From an uncultured Verrucomicrobiae bacterium (GTDB lineage Bacteria; Verrucomicrobiota; Verrucomicrobiia; Verrucomicrobiales; Akkermansiaceae): DNA of 37,514 nucleotides. Where the stretch lies: positions 1 through 37,514 of the forward strand of contig CALGOH010000027.1 in the NCBI GenBank assembly GCA_937957985.1, given 5' to 3'. The translations under genes and the position numbers were made by a program. Position 1 is the first letter of the stretch. Every line of letters starts with the position of its first letter. The notes beneath the pieces are model-generated. The model worked only from the letters and a program-made list of their open reading frames with translations. It was not told where the DNA came from and did not search any database. Positions 1 through 8,004 of the stretch are shown here, piece after piece.

Positions 1-246
1 TTGATGCCCAGCAGGTCGGCCGTGGATTCGATCCGGGCGGGGATTTCCCGCCGCGGCGAGCATCTCCTCAAGGATGGGCGCGGTTACGGGATCGTCCGCC
101 ATCGCGCCGAACGTGCGGACCTGAGCATGTCCCTCCAGGTTCGACTGGCCGCAGAGGATGAAGACCTGGAGCGGCTTGGCTCCGGCCGGGAGGGCGAGGA
201 GGGTCGTGGCGACGAGGAGGGTGAGTGGGATGCGGATGGATTTCAT
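1..246 (-). CDS. Secreted SGNH/sialate O-acetylesterase-like protein, N-terminus (partial)
   Basis: Only the first 82 codons are present; the gene runs off the left edge. It starts at an ATG whose complement is at 244-246. A signal peptide (MKSIRIPLTLLVATTLLALP, ending near AGA) is followed by LQVFILCGQSNLEGHAQ. This is the block I GQSN(M/L)EG motif of SGNH hydrolases of the carbohydrate esterase 6/sialate O-acetylesterase group; the Ser of GQSN is the family nucleophile. Next comes DDPVTAPILEEM, which also fits this family. Known role of the family: removal of acetyl groups from xylan or sialic-acid-like sugars outside the cytoplasm. The gene is divergent from the downstream sulfatase, so both may be part of polysaccharide use. 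Catalytic Asp/His are outside the window, so the substrate cannot be judged. Confidence 0.8.
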   Translation of the reverse strand, partial: MKSIRIPLTLLVATTLLALPAGAKPLQVFILCGQSNLEGHAQVRTFGAMADDPVTAPILEEMLAAAGNPRPDRIHGRPAGHQ

Positions 247-338
247 GGCCTTTGCGTTGCTCTCAGGCTGGGCTACGCGGCCTGCCGTCGCAAGCTTGCC
301 GGGAGGCGGGAGAAAGCCGGGCATCGGGGGAGGAGGAT

Positions 339-367
339 TTGACCCGGGGCGCCGCCCTTGGAAAGGT
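339..367 (+). promoter_or_regulatory. Candidate promoter of the sulfatase gene (weak -10)
   Basis: A TTGACC box lies at 339-344. A 17-nt spacer leads to AAAGGT at 362-367, which is a poor -10. The box is exactly 35 nt before the GTG start at 374, so transcription would begin at or very near the start codon. The call rests mainly on the -35 box and on similar spacing in front of other genes here. Confidence 0.3.
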
Positions 368-373
368 CCGCAC

Positions 374-1834
374 GTGAAAACCATCCTGCTTGCGCTCATG
401 GTCCTGACGGGCGCCGTCCTCGGTGCCGGGAAGGACTCCCGTCCGAACTTCATCTTCTTCATCTCCGACGACATTTCGCAGGAGGACCACGGGTGCTACG
501 GGCATCCGGTGATCAAGACGCCGGAAATCGACCGCCTCGCCGCCGGCGGGATGCGCTTCGACCGCGCCTACCTCACCATCAGCAGTTGCAGCCCGACGCG
601 GTGCAGCATCATCACCGGCCGCTACCCGCACAACACCGGCGCCCCCGAACTGCATTCGCCCCTGCCCGACGACCAGGTCCGGTTCCCGGAACTGCTGCGC
701 GAGGCCGGCTACTACACCGTGCTTGCCGGAAAGAACCACATGTTCGGCAGGAAGGACCGGGCCTTCGACAAGATCACCGGCGGTGGCGGTCCGGGCGGCT
801 CCAGCGACTGGGTCGGGCATGTGCGCGACCGGCCGAAGGACCGGCCGTTCTTCTTCTGGTTCGCGGCGAACGACGCCCACCGGGGCTGGACGATCAGCGA
901 GCACGCGCCGGAGTACGATCCCGCCGAGGTGATCGTGCCGCCCTACAACTTCGACGGACCGATCACCCGTGACGACCTCGCGCCCTACTACCACGAGGTC
1001 AGCCGCTTCGACCATTTCGTCGGCCTCGTGCGTGCCGAACTCGAACGCCAGGGGATCCTCGACAACACCTTCCTCGTGGTGGGCTCGGACAACGGCCGTC
1101 CGTTCCCCCGCGCCAAGAGCCGGCTCTACGACAGCGGCATCAAGACACCGTGGGTCGTGCACTTTCCGAAGCTGATCAAGGAAGGCGCGGTCACGCGGAG
1201 CTTCGTCAGCGTCATCGACCTCAGCGCCACCTGCCTCGAACTGGCGGATGTCGAGATTCCGGAATGCATCCAGGGGCAGAGCTTCGTGCCGATCCTCAAG
1301 GATCCCGAGGCCACCGTGCGCGAGGTCGTCTTCGCCGAGCAGAACTGGCACGTCTATCGCAACCACTCGCGCCTCGTGCGCTGGGGCGACTTCGCCTACA
1401 TCCGCAACAACTTCCCCAACCAGATGAACCTGTGCGCGGAGTCCGACACCACCTATCCCGCCGGCAAGGAGCTGTGGCAGGCCCATGCCGAGGGGAAAAC
1501 CGACGAGAACCACTGGCAGACCTTCGCCGATCCGTATCCCGCAGAGGAGCTCTACGACCTGAGCAGGGATCCCGAGCAGCTCACCAACCTCGCCGATCGA
1601 CCGGAACACCGCGGCGCGATCAAGCAGGCGCGCGAGCTTCTCTCCGAGTGGACCGAGCAGACCGGCGACACCCTGCCAACCAACCCGACCCCCAGCCGCC
1701 ACGGGCCCCCGCGCATCGCTGATGGCGAGGTGCTGCCGTGGGAGCGCGGTCCCGGCGGCAATCCGCATGCCGAATTCCCGGGAGCGGCCCGCAAGGCGAC
1801 GACGATCAACCACCCCGGCCCGCTGCGGCCGTGA
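374..1834 (+). CDS. Secreted type I sulfatase (formylglycine-dependent)
   Basis: A 486-residue sulfatase of the alkaline-phosphatase superfamily. I chose the GTG at 374 because it directly begins a signal peptide (MKTILLALMVLTGAVLGAG) and has GGAAAGG about 7 nt upstream; the frame is open further upstream but without signal-peptide character. Visible motifs: PNFIFFISDD (N-terminal metal ligands, Asp32-Asp33), then CSPTR at about residues 72-76, the C-x-P-x-R site whose Cys is converted to formylglycine, followed by the usual GRYPHNTG. Further on are NDAHRGW and GSDNGRP (C-terminal metal ligands). Length is usual for the family. Such enzymes remove sulfate esters from polysaccharides in the periplasm or outside the cell. 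The exact substrate cannot be read from the sequence. An anaerobic or aerobic FGly-generating enzyme must be encoded elsewhere. Confidence 0.93.
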   Translation: MKTILLALMVLTGAVLGAGKDSRPNFIFFISDDISQEDHGCYGHPVIKTPEIDRLAAGGMRFDRAYLTISSCSPTRCSIITGRYPHNTGAPELHSPLPDDQVRFPELLREAGYYTVLAGKNHMFGRKDRAFDKITGGGGPGGSSDWVGHVRDRPKDRPFFFWFAANDAHRGWTISEHAPEYDPAEVIVPPYNFDGPITRDDLAPYYHEVSRFDHFVGLVRAELERQGILDNTFLVVGSDNGRPFPRAKSRLYDSGIKTPWVVHFPKLIKEGAVTRSFVSVIDLSATCLELADVEIPECIQGQSFVPILKDPEATVREVVFAEQNWHVYRNHSRLVRWGDFAYIRNNFPNQMNLCAESDTTYPAGKELWQAHAEGKTDENHWQTFADPYPAEELYDLSRDPEQLTNLADRPEHRGAIKQARELLSEWTEQTGDTLPTNPTPSRHGPPRIADGEVLPWERGPGGNPHAEFPGAARKATTINHPGPLRP

Positions 1835-2005
1835 AGGGCCGGCGATGAGACCGGTGCGACCGCGCAATGGGTTGACCGGGTGCAGGTGAAAGTGGTGGGC
1901 ACGCCGACGAAGCGGAGGATGGTCTGAGTGCCCGACGGCCTGCCATCTTCCGGTGGCGGGCATCCAACGGTCTTGGAAATGGCCCGCAGGGTCATGAGAA
2001 CAAAG

Positions 2006-2024
2006 CCCGGGGCAGCGCCCCGGG
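2006..2024. repeat. Perfect GC hairpin inside the fold-back element
   Basis: CCCGGGGC pairs with GCCCCGGG across a 3-base AGC loop (8-bp stem). No T-run follows, so it is not a clear terminator. Confidence 0.6.
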
Positions 2025-2044
2025 GACCTTGTGGCGGAGACACA

Positions 2045-2110
2045 GGCGGCCTGAAAGGTCGCGAGAACCGGCATGGACTCGCGGGGTCTCTCGCGACCTT
2101 TCAGGCCGCC
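2045..2110. repeat. Perfect 22-bp inverted repeat with 22-nt loop
   Basis: Arms at 2045-2066 (begins GGCGGCCTGAAAGG) and 2089-2110 are exact reverse complements, separated by 22 bases. This is the strongest secondary structure in the window. It lies centrally in the fold-back element and in no credible gene. Confidence 0.9.
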
Positions 2111-2131
2111 GGAGCAGGGAGGGCCCACCGA

Positions 2132-2152
2132 CCCCGGGCCGCTGGCCCGGGG
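2132..2152. repeat. Perfect 9-bp GC hairpin
   Basis: CCCCGGGCC and GGCCCGGGG flank a 3-base GCT loop. It resembles the hairpin at 2006-2024 in stem sequence and loop size, so the two may be copies of one unit. Confidence 0.6.
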
Positions 2153-2174
2153 CTCCGTTCTTCCGACCCTTCGG

Positions 2175-2226
2175 GCCGGAGGCAGCGGGCACCCGGGCTG
2201 GGCTTCGAGCCGGAGGCAGCGGGCAC
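2175..2226. repeat. 18-bp direct repeat, two copies
   Basis: GCCGGAGGCAGCGGGCAC occurs at 2175-2192 and again at 2209-2226, identical and 34 bases apart start to start, within the fold-back element. Confidence 0.8.
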
Positions 2227-2390
2227 TGCGACCGGGCTTACATTCCGCGGTTCGTCCCTCCGGCTGACTCTGCTCTTCCGAGCCGTTGGTGTTGGAGGAC
2301 TTCAATGCTTGCCCACCACTTTCGGTCACACCCGAGTTGACCGGGCGGATCAAGTGTATCCAATAGGTTCAACCTCCCCGTCATCCCGCC

Positions 2391-3428
2391 ATGAAATCCA
2401 TCGCCTCACTGGCCTTCCTCATGTTTCTGGTATCGGCCTCCGCCTCCGCACGGACGTGGACCGATGTCACCGGCCGGACCATGGAAGCCGACATCGTCCG
2501 GGCCGACGTTCACTCGGTGACGGTCATGCTGAATGACCGCGAAGTGAAGATCCCCCGTTCGAGACTGAGCGAAGCGGACAACGAATACTGCGACCGCTGG
2601 CTGGAGAACCTGGGCACCGGCGGGGAGGTCGAGGAGCCCGAAGCCGAGGAACCGGCAGGCCGGCCGCCAGCGCAGGCGGCGAAGCCCGGCGAGGCGGAGT
2701 TCGACGGCAAGCCGCTGGTCACCGGCGGCAAGGTCAACGTCTTCGAGTACGACTATCCGCCGGAGTTGGCGGAGACGGTGAAGAAAAAGTACAAGAGCGA
2801 AGCGACGGGATACCGCATCGGGCTGGCCGTGCCCAATGGATTCGATCCGGAAAAGCCGCAGCGCGTCTTCGTCGCCAACACGGCGGTGAACAACGCCAAG
2901 CAGGGCGAGCAGGGAAACACCGCGATGGCTGGCTTCTTCTCCAAGCAATGCGCCCAGGAAGGGTGGGTGACCTTCGCCTTTGACACGAACATCGGCAGGT
3001 CGAACCACGATGACGACATGAGGCAAGCCCTGATCAAGATGGAGGAGGTCTGGCCGCGGTTCCGCCAGTGGGAGTTCGTGGTGGGCGGCTTCTCCGGCGG
3101 CGGAAAGGCGTGCTTCTACCCTGCCGCCTACATGCTGAAGGAAGGTTACCGGGTGACCGGGGCCTTCCTCGCCAACACCAACGAGGACCGCAGCGAGGAC
3201 GCCCGCAAGCAGTACGGCGTCGCCAAGTCGGCCTACAAGGACATGCGGGTTTTCTGGGGATCGGGCAAGTGGGACCCGATCGCCGGCAAGGAAACCGCCG
3301 AGCGGATGGAGAAGAGCCTCAAGCGCAACGGCATGAAGGAGGTGCGCGTCGAGTTCCACGAAGGCAAGCACTCGCTCTACCACCCGCAGTTCATCGAGGC
3401 GCTTCAGTGGTTCGAGCAGGGCGGATAG
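2391..3428 (+). CDS. Secreted SLA1-homology (SHD1) domain protein with alpha/beta-hydrolase domain
   Basis: A 345-residue exported protein starting at the ATG at 2391. Residues 1-20 are a signal peptide ending ASASA. Residues 21-70 (RTWTDVTGRTMEADIV to RSRLSEADNEYCDRW) match the SHD1/SLA1-homology domain that PVC bacteria often fuse to secreted enzymes. An acidic Pro/Glu-rich linker covers about 72-100. The remainder looks like an alpha/beta hydrolase of the dienelactone-hydrolase/esterase type: GGFSGGG at 232-238 is a G-x-S-x-G elbow with Ser235, KWDPI near 293-297 could carry the acid, and His327 in GKHSLY is the probable catalytic His. Substrate unknown. The nearest upstream sequence is the fold-back element, whose right-hand TTGACC at 2337 could act as a -35 box for this gene, though no good -10 is visible. 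Confidence 0.85.
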   Translation: MKSIASLAFLMFLVSASASARTWTDVTGRTMEADIVRADVHSVTVMLNDREVKIPRSRLSEADNEYCDRWLENLGTGGEVEEPEAEEPAGRPPAQAAKPGEAEFDGKPLVTGGKVNVFEYDYPPELAETVKKKYKSEATGYRIGLAVPNGFDPEKPQRVFVANTAVNNAKQGEQGNTAMAGFFSKQCAQEGWVTFAFDTNIGRSNHDDDMRQALIKMEEVWPRFRQWEFVVGGFSGGGKACFYPAAYMLKEGYRVTGAFLANTNEDRSEDARKQYGVAKSAYKDMRVFWGSGKWDPIAGKETAERMEKSLKRNGMKEVRVEFHEGKHSLYHPQFIEALQWFEQGG

Positions 3429-3451
3429 CCGTGCGGCCGTTTCCCGTTTGC

Positions 3452-3480
3452 CACGATTCACGGCCATCGTGCTTGTTTTC
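3452..3480 (+). terminator. Possible terminator after the SHD1-hydrolase gene
   Basis: CACGAT (3452-3457) and ATCGTG (3466-3471) form a 6-bp stem with an 8-base loop, followed by CTTGTTTTC. The stem is short and the T-run is broken, so this is a weak call. It sits 24 bases after the stop. Confidence 0.35.
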
Positions 3481-3526
3481 CGCGGCCGGAAGCCTTCAAT
3501 GGCCACCGCTCGGATAGCGCTTGCCC

Positions 3527-5317
3527 ATGTATGCCTCCCTCCCGTTCCGCCTGCTTGTCCGGGCGCTCGTCGGCGTGGCCGTGGCTCTCCCCCTGCCGGC
3601 GGCCGGGGAGGGCGGCATCACCGACATCGAAGTCCTGGCCGAGCAACTGGTTTCCAGGGACCTGGGCGCCGCGCGGAAGACGCTGGCGCACGACGTCGCC
3701 CTGATGGCTGGGAAACTCTCCGCCGGGGAACTGCTGGCCGAGGGCTCCGACCATCGCACGCGCCTGCTTCTCCACACCGTCCTCGGCCGGCTGCCGGTGG
3801 AAACGATCTCCGAACCGGAGTGGCTCGCGGAACACGGTGAGTTCCTCGACTGGCTGCTGCTTTCGCCGGACCGCCTCGGGCTTCTCCTCAGCGAGCTTCG
3901 TCCCGAGGACCAGCCCGCCAGGGTGCTGGAGGTGTGGAGCGGAATCTGGCAGCGGGAGGAGAAGCCGGAGTTCCGCGACAAGTACGCCTCCCTCGCGCTG
4001 GCGCTGGCCCTGATCTACGACGTGCCGGGCAACGCCCCCGCCAAGGCCGACACCGACTACCACCCGTCGCTCGACTGTTTCGAGCGCTACGAGTTTTTCA
4101 AACAGGCATCGGAGGATCAGAAGCTCGCCGTCCCCAGCGACCGGCTCGTGCCCCGCGACCTCATCCACGTCGTCGACCTGGTGGTGTCGCGCGAAGAGAT
4201 CGACTGGTCGCTTTCCAAGCTCCACGAGAACCGCCGGAGCTGGGGGCGGACCTATTCCGAGATCGAATACCTCATGGAGCGCGCGGTCGATGGCGTCGAT
4301 CCGTACGAGAGCTACATCCTCTCCGAGATCCTCAAGGAAGGCGGAATCTGCGGCGACCAGGCCTACTTCGCATCCGAGAGCGGCAAGGCGCAGGGCATCC
4401 CGACCGCCTCCATCGTCGGTGTCGGCAGCCGTGGCGCCCATGCCTGGGTCGCCTTCATGCCGGATGACCACGAGTGGGAAACGCACGGCAGCCAGGGCAT
4501 CACCAACGGCGATCTCTACGACGCCCAGCGTGGCCGGCAGATCACCCACGACCTGCTGCGGCTCGAGGCCGACAAGGACTACCGGCCGGAGCAGCGGGTG
4601 CCGGCGCTCCTGATCACCGAAGCCGCCACCGTGGCCGCCCGGGCGGGTCACCGCGACAAGGCGGCGGAGCTTTTCGCCACCGCCCGCAAGCTTTCGCCGC
4701 TCTCGCTCGAGCCGTGGGAGGCGCAGTTCGAGTTCATGCTCGGGGCCGACGACCCCGCCGCGCTCGCCGGGTTCCTCGACGGGGTCGAGCGCGATTTCGG
4801 TGACTATCCCAGCGTCGTCGAGGTGGCGTCCGGCCACCGCCGCGAGCACCTGCTCGCTCATCTTTCGGAGGAGGACCTGATGAAGGAACTGGAACGCGAG
4901 ATCCGGCGCAACATCCGGAAATACGAGGACCAGGGCGAGGTGGTCGCCAACTCGGTTTCCTCCCTCGCCGAGGTGCTGGTGAAGAAGGATTCGCCCGAGG
5001 GGCTGCGAAGGCTCTTCAAGACCGCTTTCCGCAAATGCGGTGAAGACCTCGAACTCTTCGAGAAGCTGATGGACAACTACCTTCGGAGCAGCCGGAAGTT
5101 CGCGGACCTCAAGGCGGTCGTGCCCTCGGATCTGGAGCGGTTCTACGACCGCTATGCCGAGACCGGGTCCGCCGAGTACTTCCGGGGCATGATGGAGATC
5201 AAGCTCCACCGCACCGTCGCCAGGGCCTACCGCGATGCCGGCGAGATCAGGAAGGCCGACTCGCTCGACAAGAAGATCGAACGCCGCGAGGAGGATCTGG
5301 CGAAGGACGCGCTCTGA
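3527..5317 (+). CDS. Secreted transglutaminase-like protein with helical/TPR-like C-terminus
   Basis: A 596-residue protein. The ATG at 3527 is preferred over the in-frame TTG at 3521 because it begins a signal peptide (MYASLPFRLLVRALVGVAVA to about PAAG). The core is a transglutaminase/papain-like fold: GGICGDQAYFAS carries the candidate nucleophile Cys275, and GAHAWVAF carries His305, followed by an Asp-rich MPDDHEW strand that could supply the acid. C-GD-A and HAW motifs are typical of bacterial transglutaminase-like peptidases. Residues after about 360 are helical and resemble TPR-type repeats (AATVAARAGHRDKAAELFATA), consistent with a protein-binding tail. Likely periplasmic; the target is unknown. 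It follows the SHD1 gene on the same strand with a 98-base gap. Conserved in type, but no gene name can be given. Confidence 0.8.
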   Translation: MYASLPFRLLVRALVGVAVALPLPAAGEGGITDIEVLAEQLVSRDLGAARKTLAHDVALMAGKLSAGELLAEGSDHRTRLLLHTVLGRLPVETISEPEWLAEHGEFLDWLLLSPDRLGLLLSELRPEDQPARVLEVWSGIWQREEKPEFRDKYASLALALALIYDVPGNAPAKADTDYHPSLDCFERYEFFKQASEDQKLAVPSDRLVPRDLIHVVDLVVSREEIDWSLSKLHENRRSWGRTYSEIEYLMERAVDGVDPYESYILSEILKEGGICGDQAYFASESGKAQGIPTASIVGVGSRGAHAWVAFMPDDHEWETHGSQGITNGDLYDAQRGRQITHDLLRLEADKDYRPEQRVPALLITEAATVAARAGHRDKAAELFATARKLSPLSLEPWEAQFEFMLGADDPAALAGFLDGVERDFGDYPSVVEVASGHRREHLLAHLSEEDLMKELEREIRRNIRKYEDQGEVVANSVSSLAEVLVKKDSPEGLRRLFKTAFRKCGEDLELFEKLMDNYLRSSRKFADLKAVVPSDLERFYDRYAETGSAEYFRGMMEIKLHRTVARAYRDAGEIRKADSLDKKIERREEDLAKDAL

Positions 5318-5393
5318 TGACTGCGCGGCAGAGGAGCGGAAGTTCCAGTCCGCCACCGCCGCGCATGGGCCCGTCGGCACCGATGGTGTCCGT

Positions 5394-5726
5394 TCAGGAA
5401 AGCACCGCGAAGCAGCAGCCGAACCACAGGCAGAGGCAGAGGATGACCTGCCCGAGGAAGTAGCCGATCGAGGTGAGGACGAGTCCGCGGCCCCGGTAGC
5501 GGACGCGCCAGGCCAGGATGAAGACGACGAGGAAGGCGCTGATGACGGCGAGGCTGACGGGAAGCACGAGCAGAAGCTCGGTGCCGTAGTTGTGGGCGTC
5601 CCGGGCGGCGATCCCGGCGATGATGGAGCCGATGACGGTGACCAACGGCGGGATGAGGAGGGCGCTCCACAGCTTGCCCCGGGGGACCTCGGGAGGAGGG
5701 GCGGGGATCTCGGGCTCGTCGTCCAT
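5394..5726 (-). CDS. Small three-helix inner-membrane protein of unknown function
   Basis: A 110-residue protein starting MDDEPEIPAPPPEVP: an acidic, proline-rich cytoplasmic head. Three hydrophobic segments follow: about residues 18-42 (LWSALLIPPLVTVIGSIIAG), 52-72 (LLLVLPVSLAVISAFLVVF) and 83-107 (LVLTSIGYFLGQVILCLCLW). A short basic loop RVRYRGRG precedes the last helix. The C-terminus has two adjacent Cys (FGCC). No recognised domain. It is convergent with the transglutaminase-like gene and 39 bases downstream of the double-META gene on the same strand, so it may be co-transcribed with that gene. Confidence 0.7.
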   Translation of the reverse strand: MDDEPEIPAPPPEVPRGKLWSALLIPPLVTVIGSIIAGIAARDAHNYGTELLLVLPVSLAVISAFLVVFILAWRVRYRGRGLVLTSIGYFLGQVILCLCLWFGCCFAVLS

Positions 5727-5765
5727 CGGGGCGGGGAATGCGTTCGGTTGGAGACGGGGCGGGGA

Positions 5766-6560
5766 TCAACGGGTCCCGTAGATCAGGGCGAAGGTGCCCT
5801 CGTCATCGGTCAGGGTCAGCTCACTGCCGTCCGTCTTCCATCGCGTGACAGCCTGGAGTTTTTCCAGGTAGGCGGACTCCCGTTCCATCGCCTCGGGCGG
5901 GCCGCCCATCCGCGTGGTGATCAGCGGCCCGACGACGAGGCCGTTTTTGCCATCGGTCTCGGCCTTTCCGGAGTAGCGGTTCACACCGGCGCTGCCGGAG
6001 ATCCGGTTGCCATCGCCGATTTCGAAGGTGATCTCCCTTTCCCCCGCGGGGGTGTGGGTCTCGGCCTCACCCTTGCCCGTCCTGATGCCTTTCAGCTTCC
6101 ACTCGAGATGCTCGAGCGGGCGGTCGACTTTCCGGGCGCCGGTGCGGAAGCGGAGCTGGTGCGCCTCCGTCCCGTCGGAAAGGATCAGCGTGTCCTGATC
6201 GATCTTCCAGTGGGTGACCCTGCCGAGAAGGTCCATGTAGGCCTCCTCCATCTTGTTGAGTTCCGGAGTCGCTGCCATCTGGGTGATGGCCACTTCCCCG
6301 ATCCTGATCCCGCCGTCGGCCTTCGCACGGTAACTGCCGCCGTAGTGGTTGACACCGCCCGAGCCTTCGATGCGGCCGTTGCCGAAGGACAAGGTCGGGA
6401 CGTGGCTCGGGTCGCTGGTGATCTCGCCCTTGTCCGTCCACCCGACCAGATCCCAGGTCCCGCCCTGGCTGAGCCGCGCCGGATCACCGTCTGCGAGAAG
6501 TGCGTTCGGTCCCGTGAGGAGGAGGGTCGAAATGGCGGCGAAGATGGACCTGTGTTTCAT
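5766..6560 (-). CDS. Exported protein with two META (HslJ-like) domains
   Basis: A 264-residue protein. The ATG at 6560 begins MKHRSIFAAISTLLLTGPNALLADG, a signal peptide, so the longer in-frame start 13 codons upstream is not used here. Two successive META domains are visible: about residues 35-130 (WDLVGWTDKG, then FGNGRIEGSGGVNHYGGSY, then MAATPELNKMEEAY) and 150-264 (WKLKGIRTG, then GDGNRISGSAGVNRYSGKA, then RMGGPPEAMERESAYLEKL). The repeated G-N-x-GVN-Y-G core and the M-x-x-x-P-E-x-M-E-x-E segment are the family signature. META/HslJ proteins are periplasmic or outer-membrane proteins linked to heat or novobiocin stress; biochemical activity is not known. The internal duplication is clear from the two parallel motif sets. 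Confidence 0.85.
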   Translation of the reverse strand: MKHRSIFAAISTLLLTGPNALLADGDPARLSQGGTWDLVGWTDKGEITSDPSHVPTLSFGNGRIEGSGGVNHYGGSYRAKADGGIRIGEVAITQMAATPELNKMEEAYMDLLGRVTHWKIDQDTLILSDGTEAHQLRFRTGARKVDRPLEHLEWKLKGIRTGKGEAETHTPAGEREITFEIGDGNRISGSAGVNRYSGKAETDGKNGLVVGPLITTRMGGPPEAMERESAYLEKLQAVTRWKTDGSELTLTDDEGTFALIYGTR

Positions 6561-6627
6561 GCCGTGGCAGGGGATGATGGATGGTTTGCGGGCGTTCATG
6601 GAGACTTCTGGCGACCTCGCTGAGCCC

Positions 6628-6641
6628 GGCCGGCGCCGGCC
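6628..6641. terminator. 14-bp perfect GC palindrome after the beta-propeller gene
   Basis: GGCCGGCGCCGGCC at 6628-6641 abuts the TAG stop (complement at 6642-6644) of the minus-strand propeller gene. It may stop or slow transcription, but no T-run follows it on the minus strand. Confidence 0.3.
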
Positions 6642-7937
6642 CTACTTCGTCCGCAGGTCGACGCAGAGCAGCCGGTCCTGGCCACGCAGGTAGAGCCGTC
6701 CGTCGCTCAATGCCGGCGGCGTCCAGTACTTGAGGTCGAAGCGCTTGCGGAGGTCCGAGCCGAAAACGTTGGCCTCGGCGAGCAGGCGGAATCCTTCGGG
6801 AGAGGGATAGACGAGCCGGAGGACGCCGCTTTCTCCATCCTGGATGATCAGCATCCCATCCGCGTGGATCATGCCGCCGCGACCCATGAAGGGCTCGTCC
6901 CCGGTGTTCCAGAGTTCCTCGCCGTCGAGCGTCCAGCAACTGAGTCCGCCGGTCTGGCGCCTGCTCTTCACCTTGTGGTTGGAGTTCTCGTTGGCGAGGA
7001 AGTAGAGGTGGTCGTCGATCACGAAGGCGGGGTGGATCTGCGATCCCTTGTCGGCCGACCAGAGCTCGGTCAGCTCGTATGCGTCATCGGACCTGCGGAT
7101 CCCGAGCATCTTCGATCCGCAATCGTATCCTCCGGTGACGAAGATCCGATCCTTGCCGACCTGGGTCACGACCGGGATCGGGATCTTGTTGTAATAGAGG
7201 CCGGTCTGCCAAAGCACCGTGCCGTCCGCGGGCCGGTAGCTGGTGACCAGCCCCGCCTTGGCGTCCTGGTCGGTCACCGAGACGATCACGACCTGCTTCT
7301 CGCCGCCGATCTCCAGGACGGTGGGCGCCGAGTGCGAGTCGCCGATCGGCCCGCTCTTCCAGCGTTCCTCGCCGGTCATCTTGTCGAGGCCCACGGTGCC
7401 GACCTTTTCGCCGAAGGGCGTGACGACCAGCACGTCGCCGACGACCAGCGCGGGCTGGGCCCAGCCCCACTTCGGCGTGGCACCGTCGTAGCGCTCGTCG
7501 AGCTTCACGTCCCAGGCGGCCTTGTGGGTTTTGCGGTCGATGCGGAAGACGCGGCCGAAGGCGTTGATGAAATACACGGCGCCCTCCTCGACCGTGGGGA
7601 CGCTCCTCGAGCCGGGGAAGGGTGGCTCCCCCTCGGCCGGATTCTCGAAGCGCCACTTCTCCTTGCCGGTCGCGGCGTCGAGACACAGCAGGAGGTCCGA
7701 TTCGCTGCGCACCCGGTCGACGACGAAGACCTCGTCGCCGACCACGGCGCATCCGCCGAAGCCGACCTCGAGTTCCTTTTCCCACACGACGGGCGGACCG
7801 CCATCGGGGAAGCTGCGGACGAGGCCGGTCTCGCCCGACACCGCGTTGCGCGACGGCCCGAGGAAATGCGGCCAGTCTTCCGCGACGGCGACCAGGGTGA
7901 GGATGGCGGCGAGGGCGAGGTGGAACGGGATCTTCAT
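6642..7937 (-). CDS. Secreted PQQ-like beta-propeller repeat protein
   Basis: A 431-residue protein with a signal peptide (MKIPFHLALAAILTLVAVAE), then DWPHFLGPSRNAVSGE. This W-P-x-F-x-G-P-x-R-N opening is typical of the PQQ-binding-like beta-propeller proteins that PVC bacteria carry in many copies. Propeller blades show as repeated strands with the dehydrogenase/BamB-like motif, for example LCLDAATGKEKWRFE, FRIDRKTHKAAWDVKL, VGLDKMTGEERWKSG and YRPADGTVLWQTG. Length suits a single 7-8 bladed propeller with no extra catalytic domain, so an enzymatic alcohol-dehydrogenase role is unlikely; a binding or scaffold role in the periplasm fits better. It lies upstream of the double-META gene on the same strand (81-base gap). 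Confidence 0.88.
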   Translation of the reverse strand: MKIPFHLALAAILTLVAVAEDWPHFLGPSRNAVSGETGLVRSFPDGGPPVVWEKELEVGFGGCAVVGDEVFVVDRVRSESDLLLCLDAATGKEKWRFENPAEGEPPFPGSRSVPTVEEGAVYFINAFGRVFRIDRKTHKAAWDVKLDERYDGATPKWGWAQPALVVGDVLVVTPFGEKVGTVGLDKMTGEERWKSGPIGDSHSAPTVLEIGGEKQVVIVSVTDQDAKAGLVTSYRPADGTVLWQTGLYYNKIPIPVVTQVGKDRIFVTGGYDCGSKMLGIRRSDDAYELTELWSADKGSQIHPAFVIDDHLYFLANENSNHKVKSRRQTGGLSCWTLDGEELWNTGDEPFMGRGGMIHADGMLIIQDGESGVLRLVYPSPEGFRLLAEANVFGSDLRKRFDLKYWTPPALSDGRLYLRGQDRLLCVDLRTK

Positions 7938-8004
7938 GACGGGGATGCCGGCAAACCAAGGCCATGCGGCGGCGAAAGCAAGGAACTTCCCGCGCGCCGT
8001 CCGC

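Larger units (their letters stand above)
1872..2345. mobile_element. Candidate fold-back (terminal-inverted-repeat) element without a transposase
   Basis: The 555-base gap between the sulfatase and the SHD1 gene is filled by this structure. The ends are inverted repeats: 1877-1901 (CGGGTG, five bases, GAAAGTGGTGGGCA) and 2310-2334 (the complement), matching at 20 of 25 positions. A 9-base direct repeat TTGACCGGG lies at 1872-1880 and 2337-2345; it overlaps or abuts the inverted ends and could be a target duplication. Inside are three perfect hairpins and an 18-base direct repeat (listed separately). Open frames here are short and arginine/proline-rich and look like shadows. A non-autonomous, MITE-like element is the simplest reading; it could instead be a structured regulatory repeat. 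Confidence 0.5.

Noticed and set aside
263..2353. Long antisense open frame of about 696 codons over the sulfatase
   Set aside because: High-GC shadow frame: no domain, composition of random Arg/Gly/Ala-rich peptides, and the opposite strand has a clear sulfatase.
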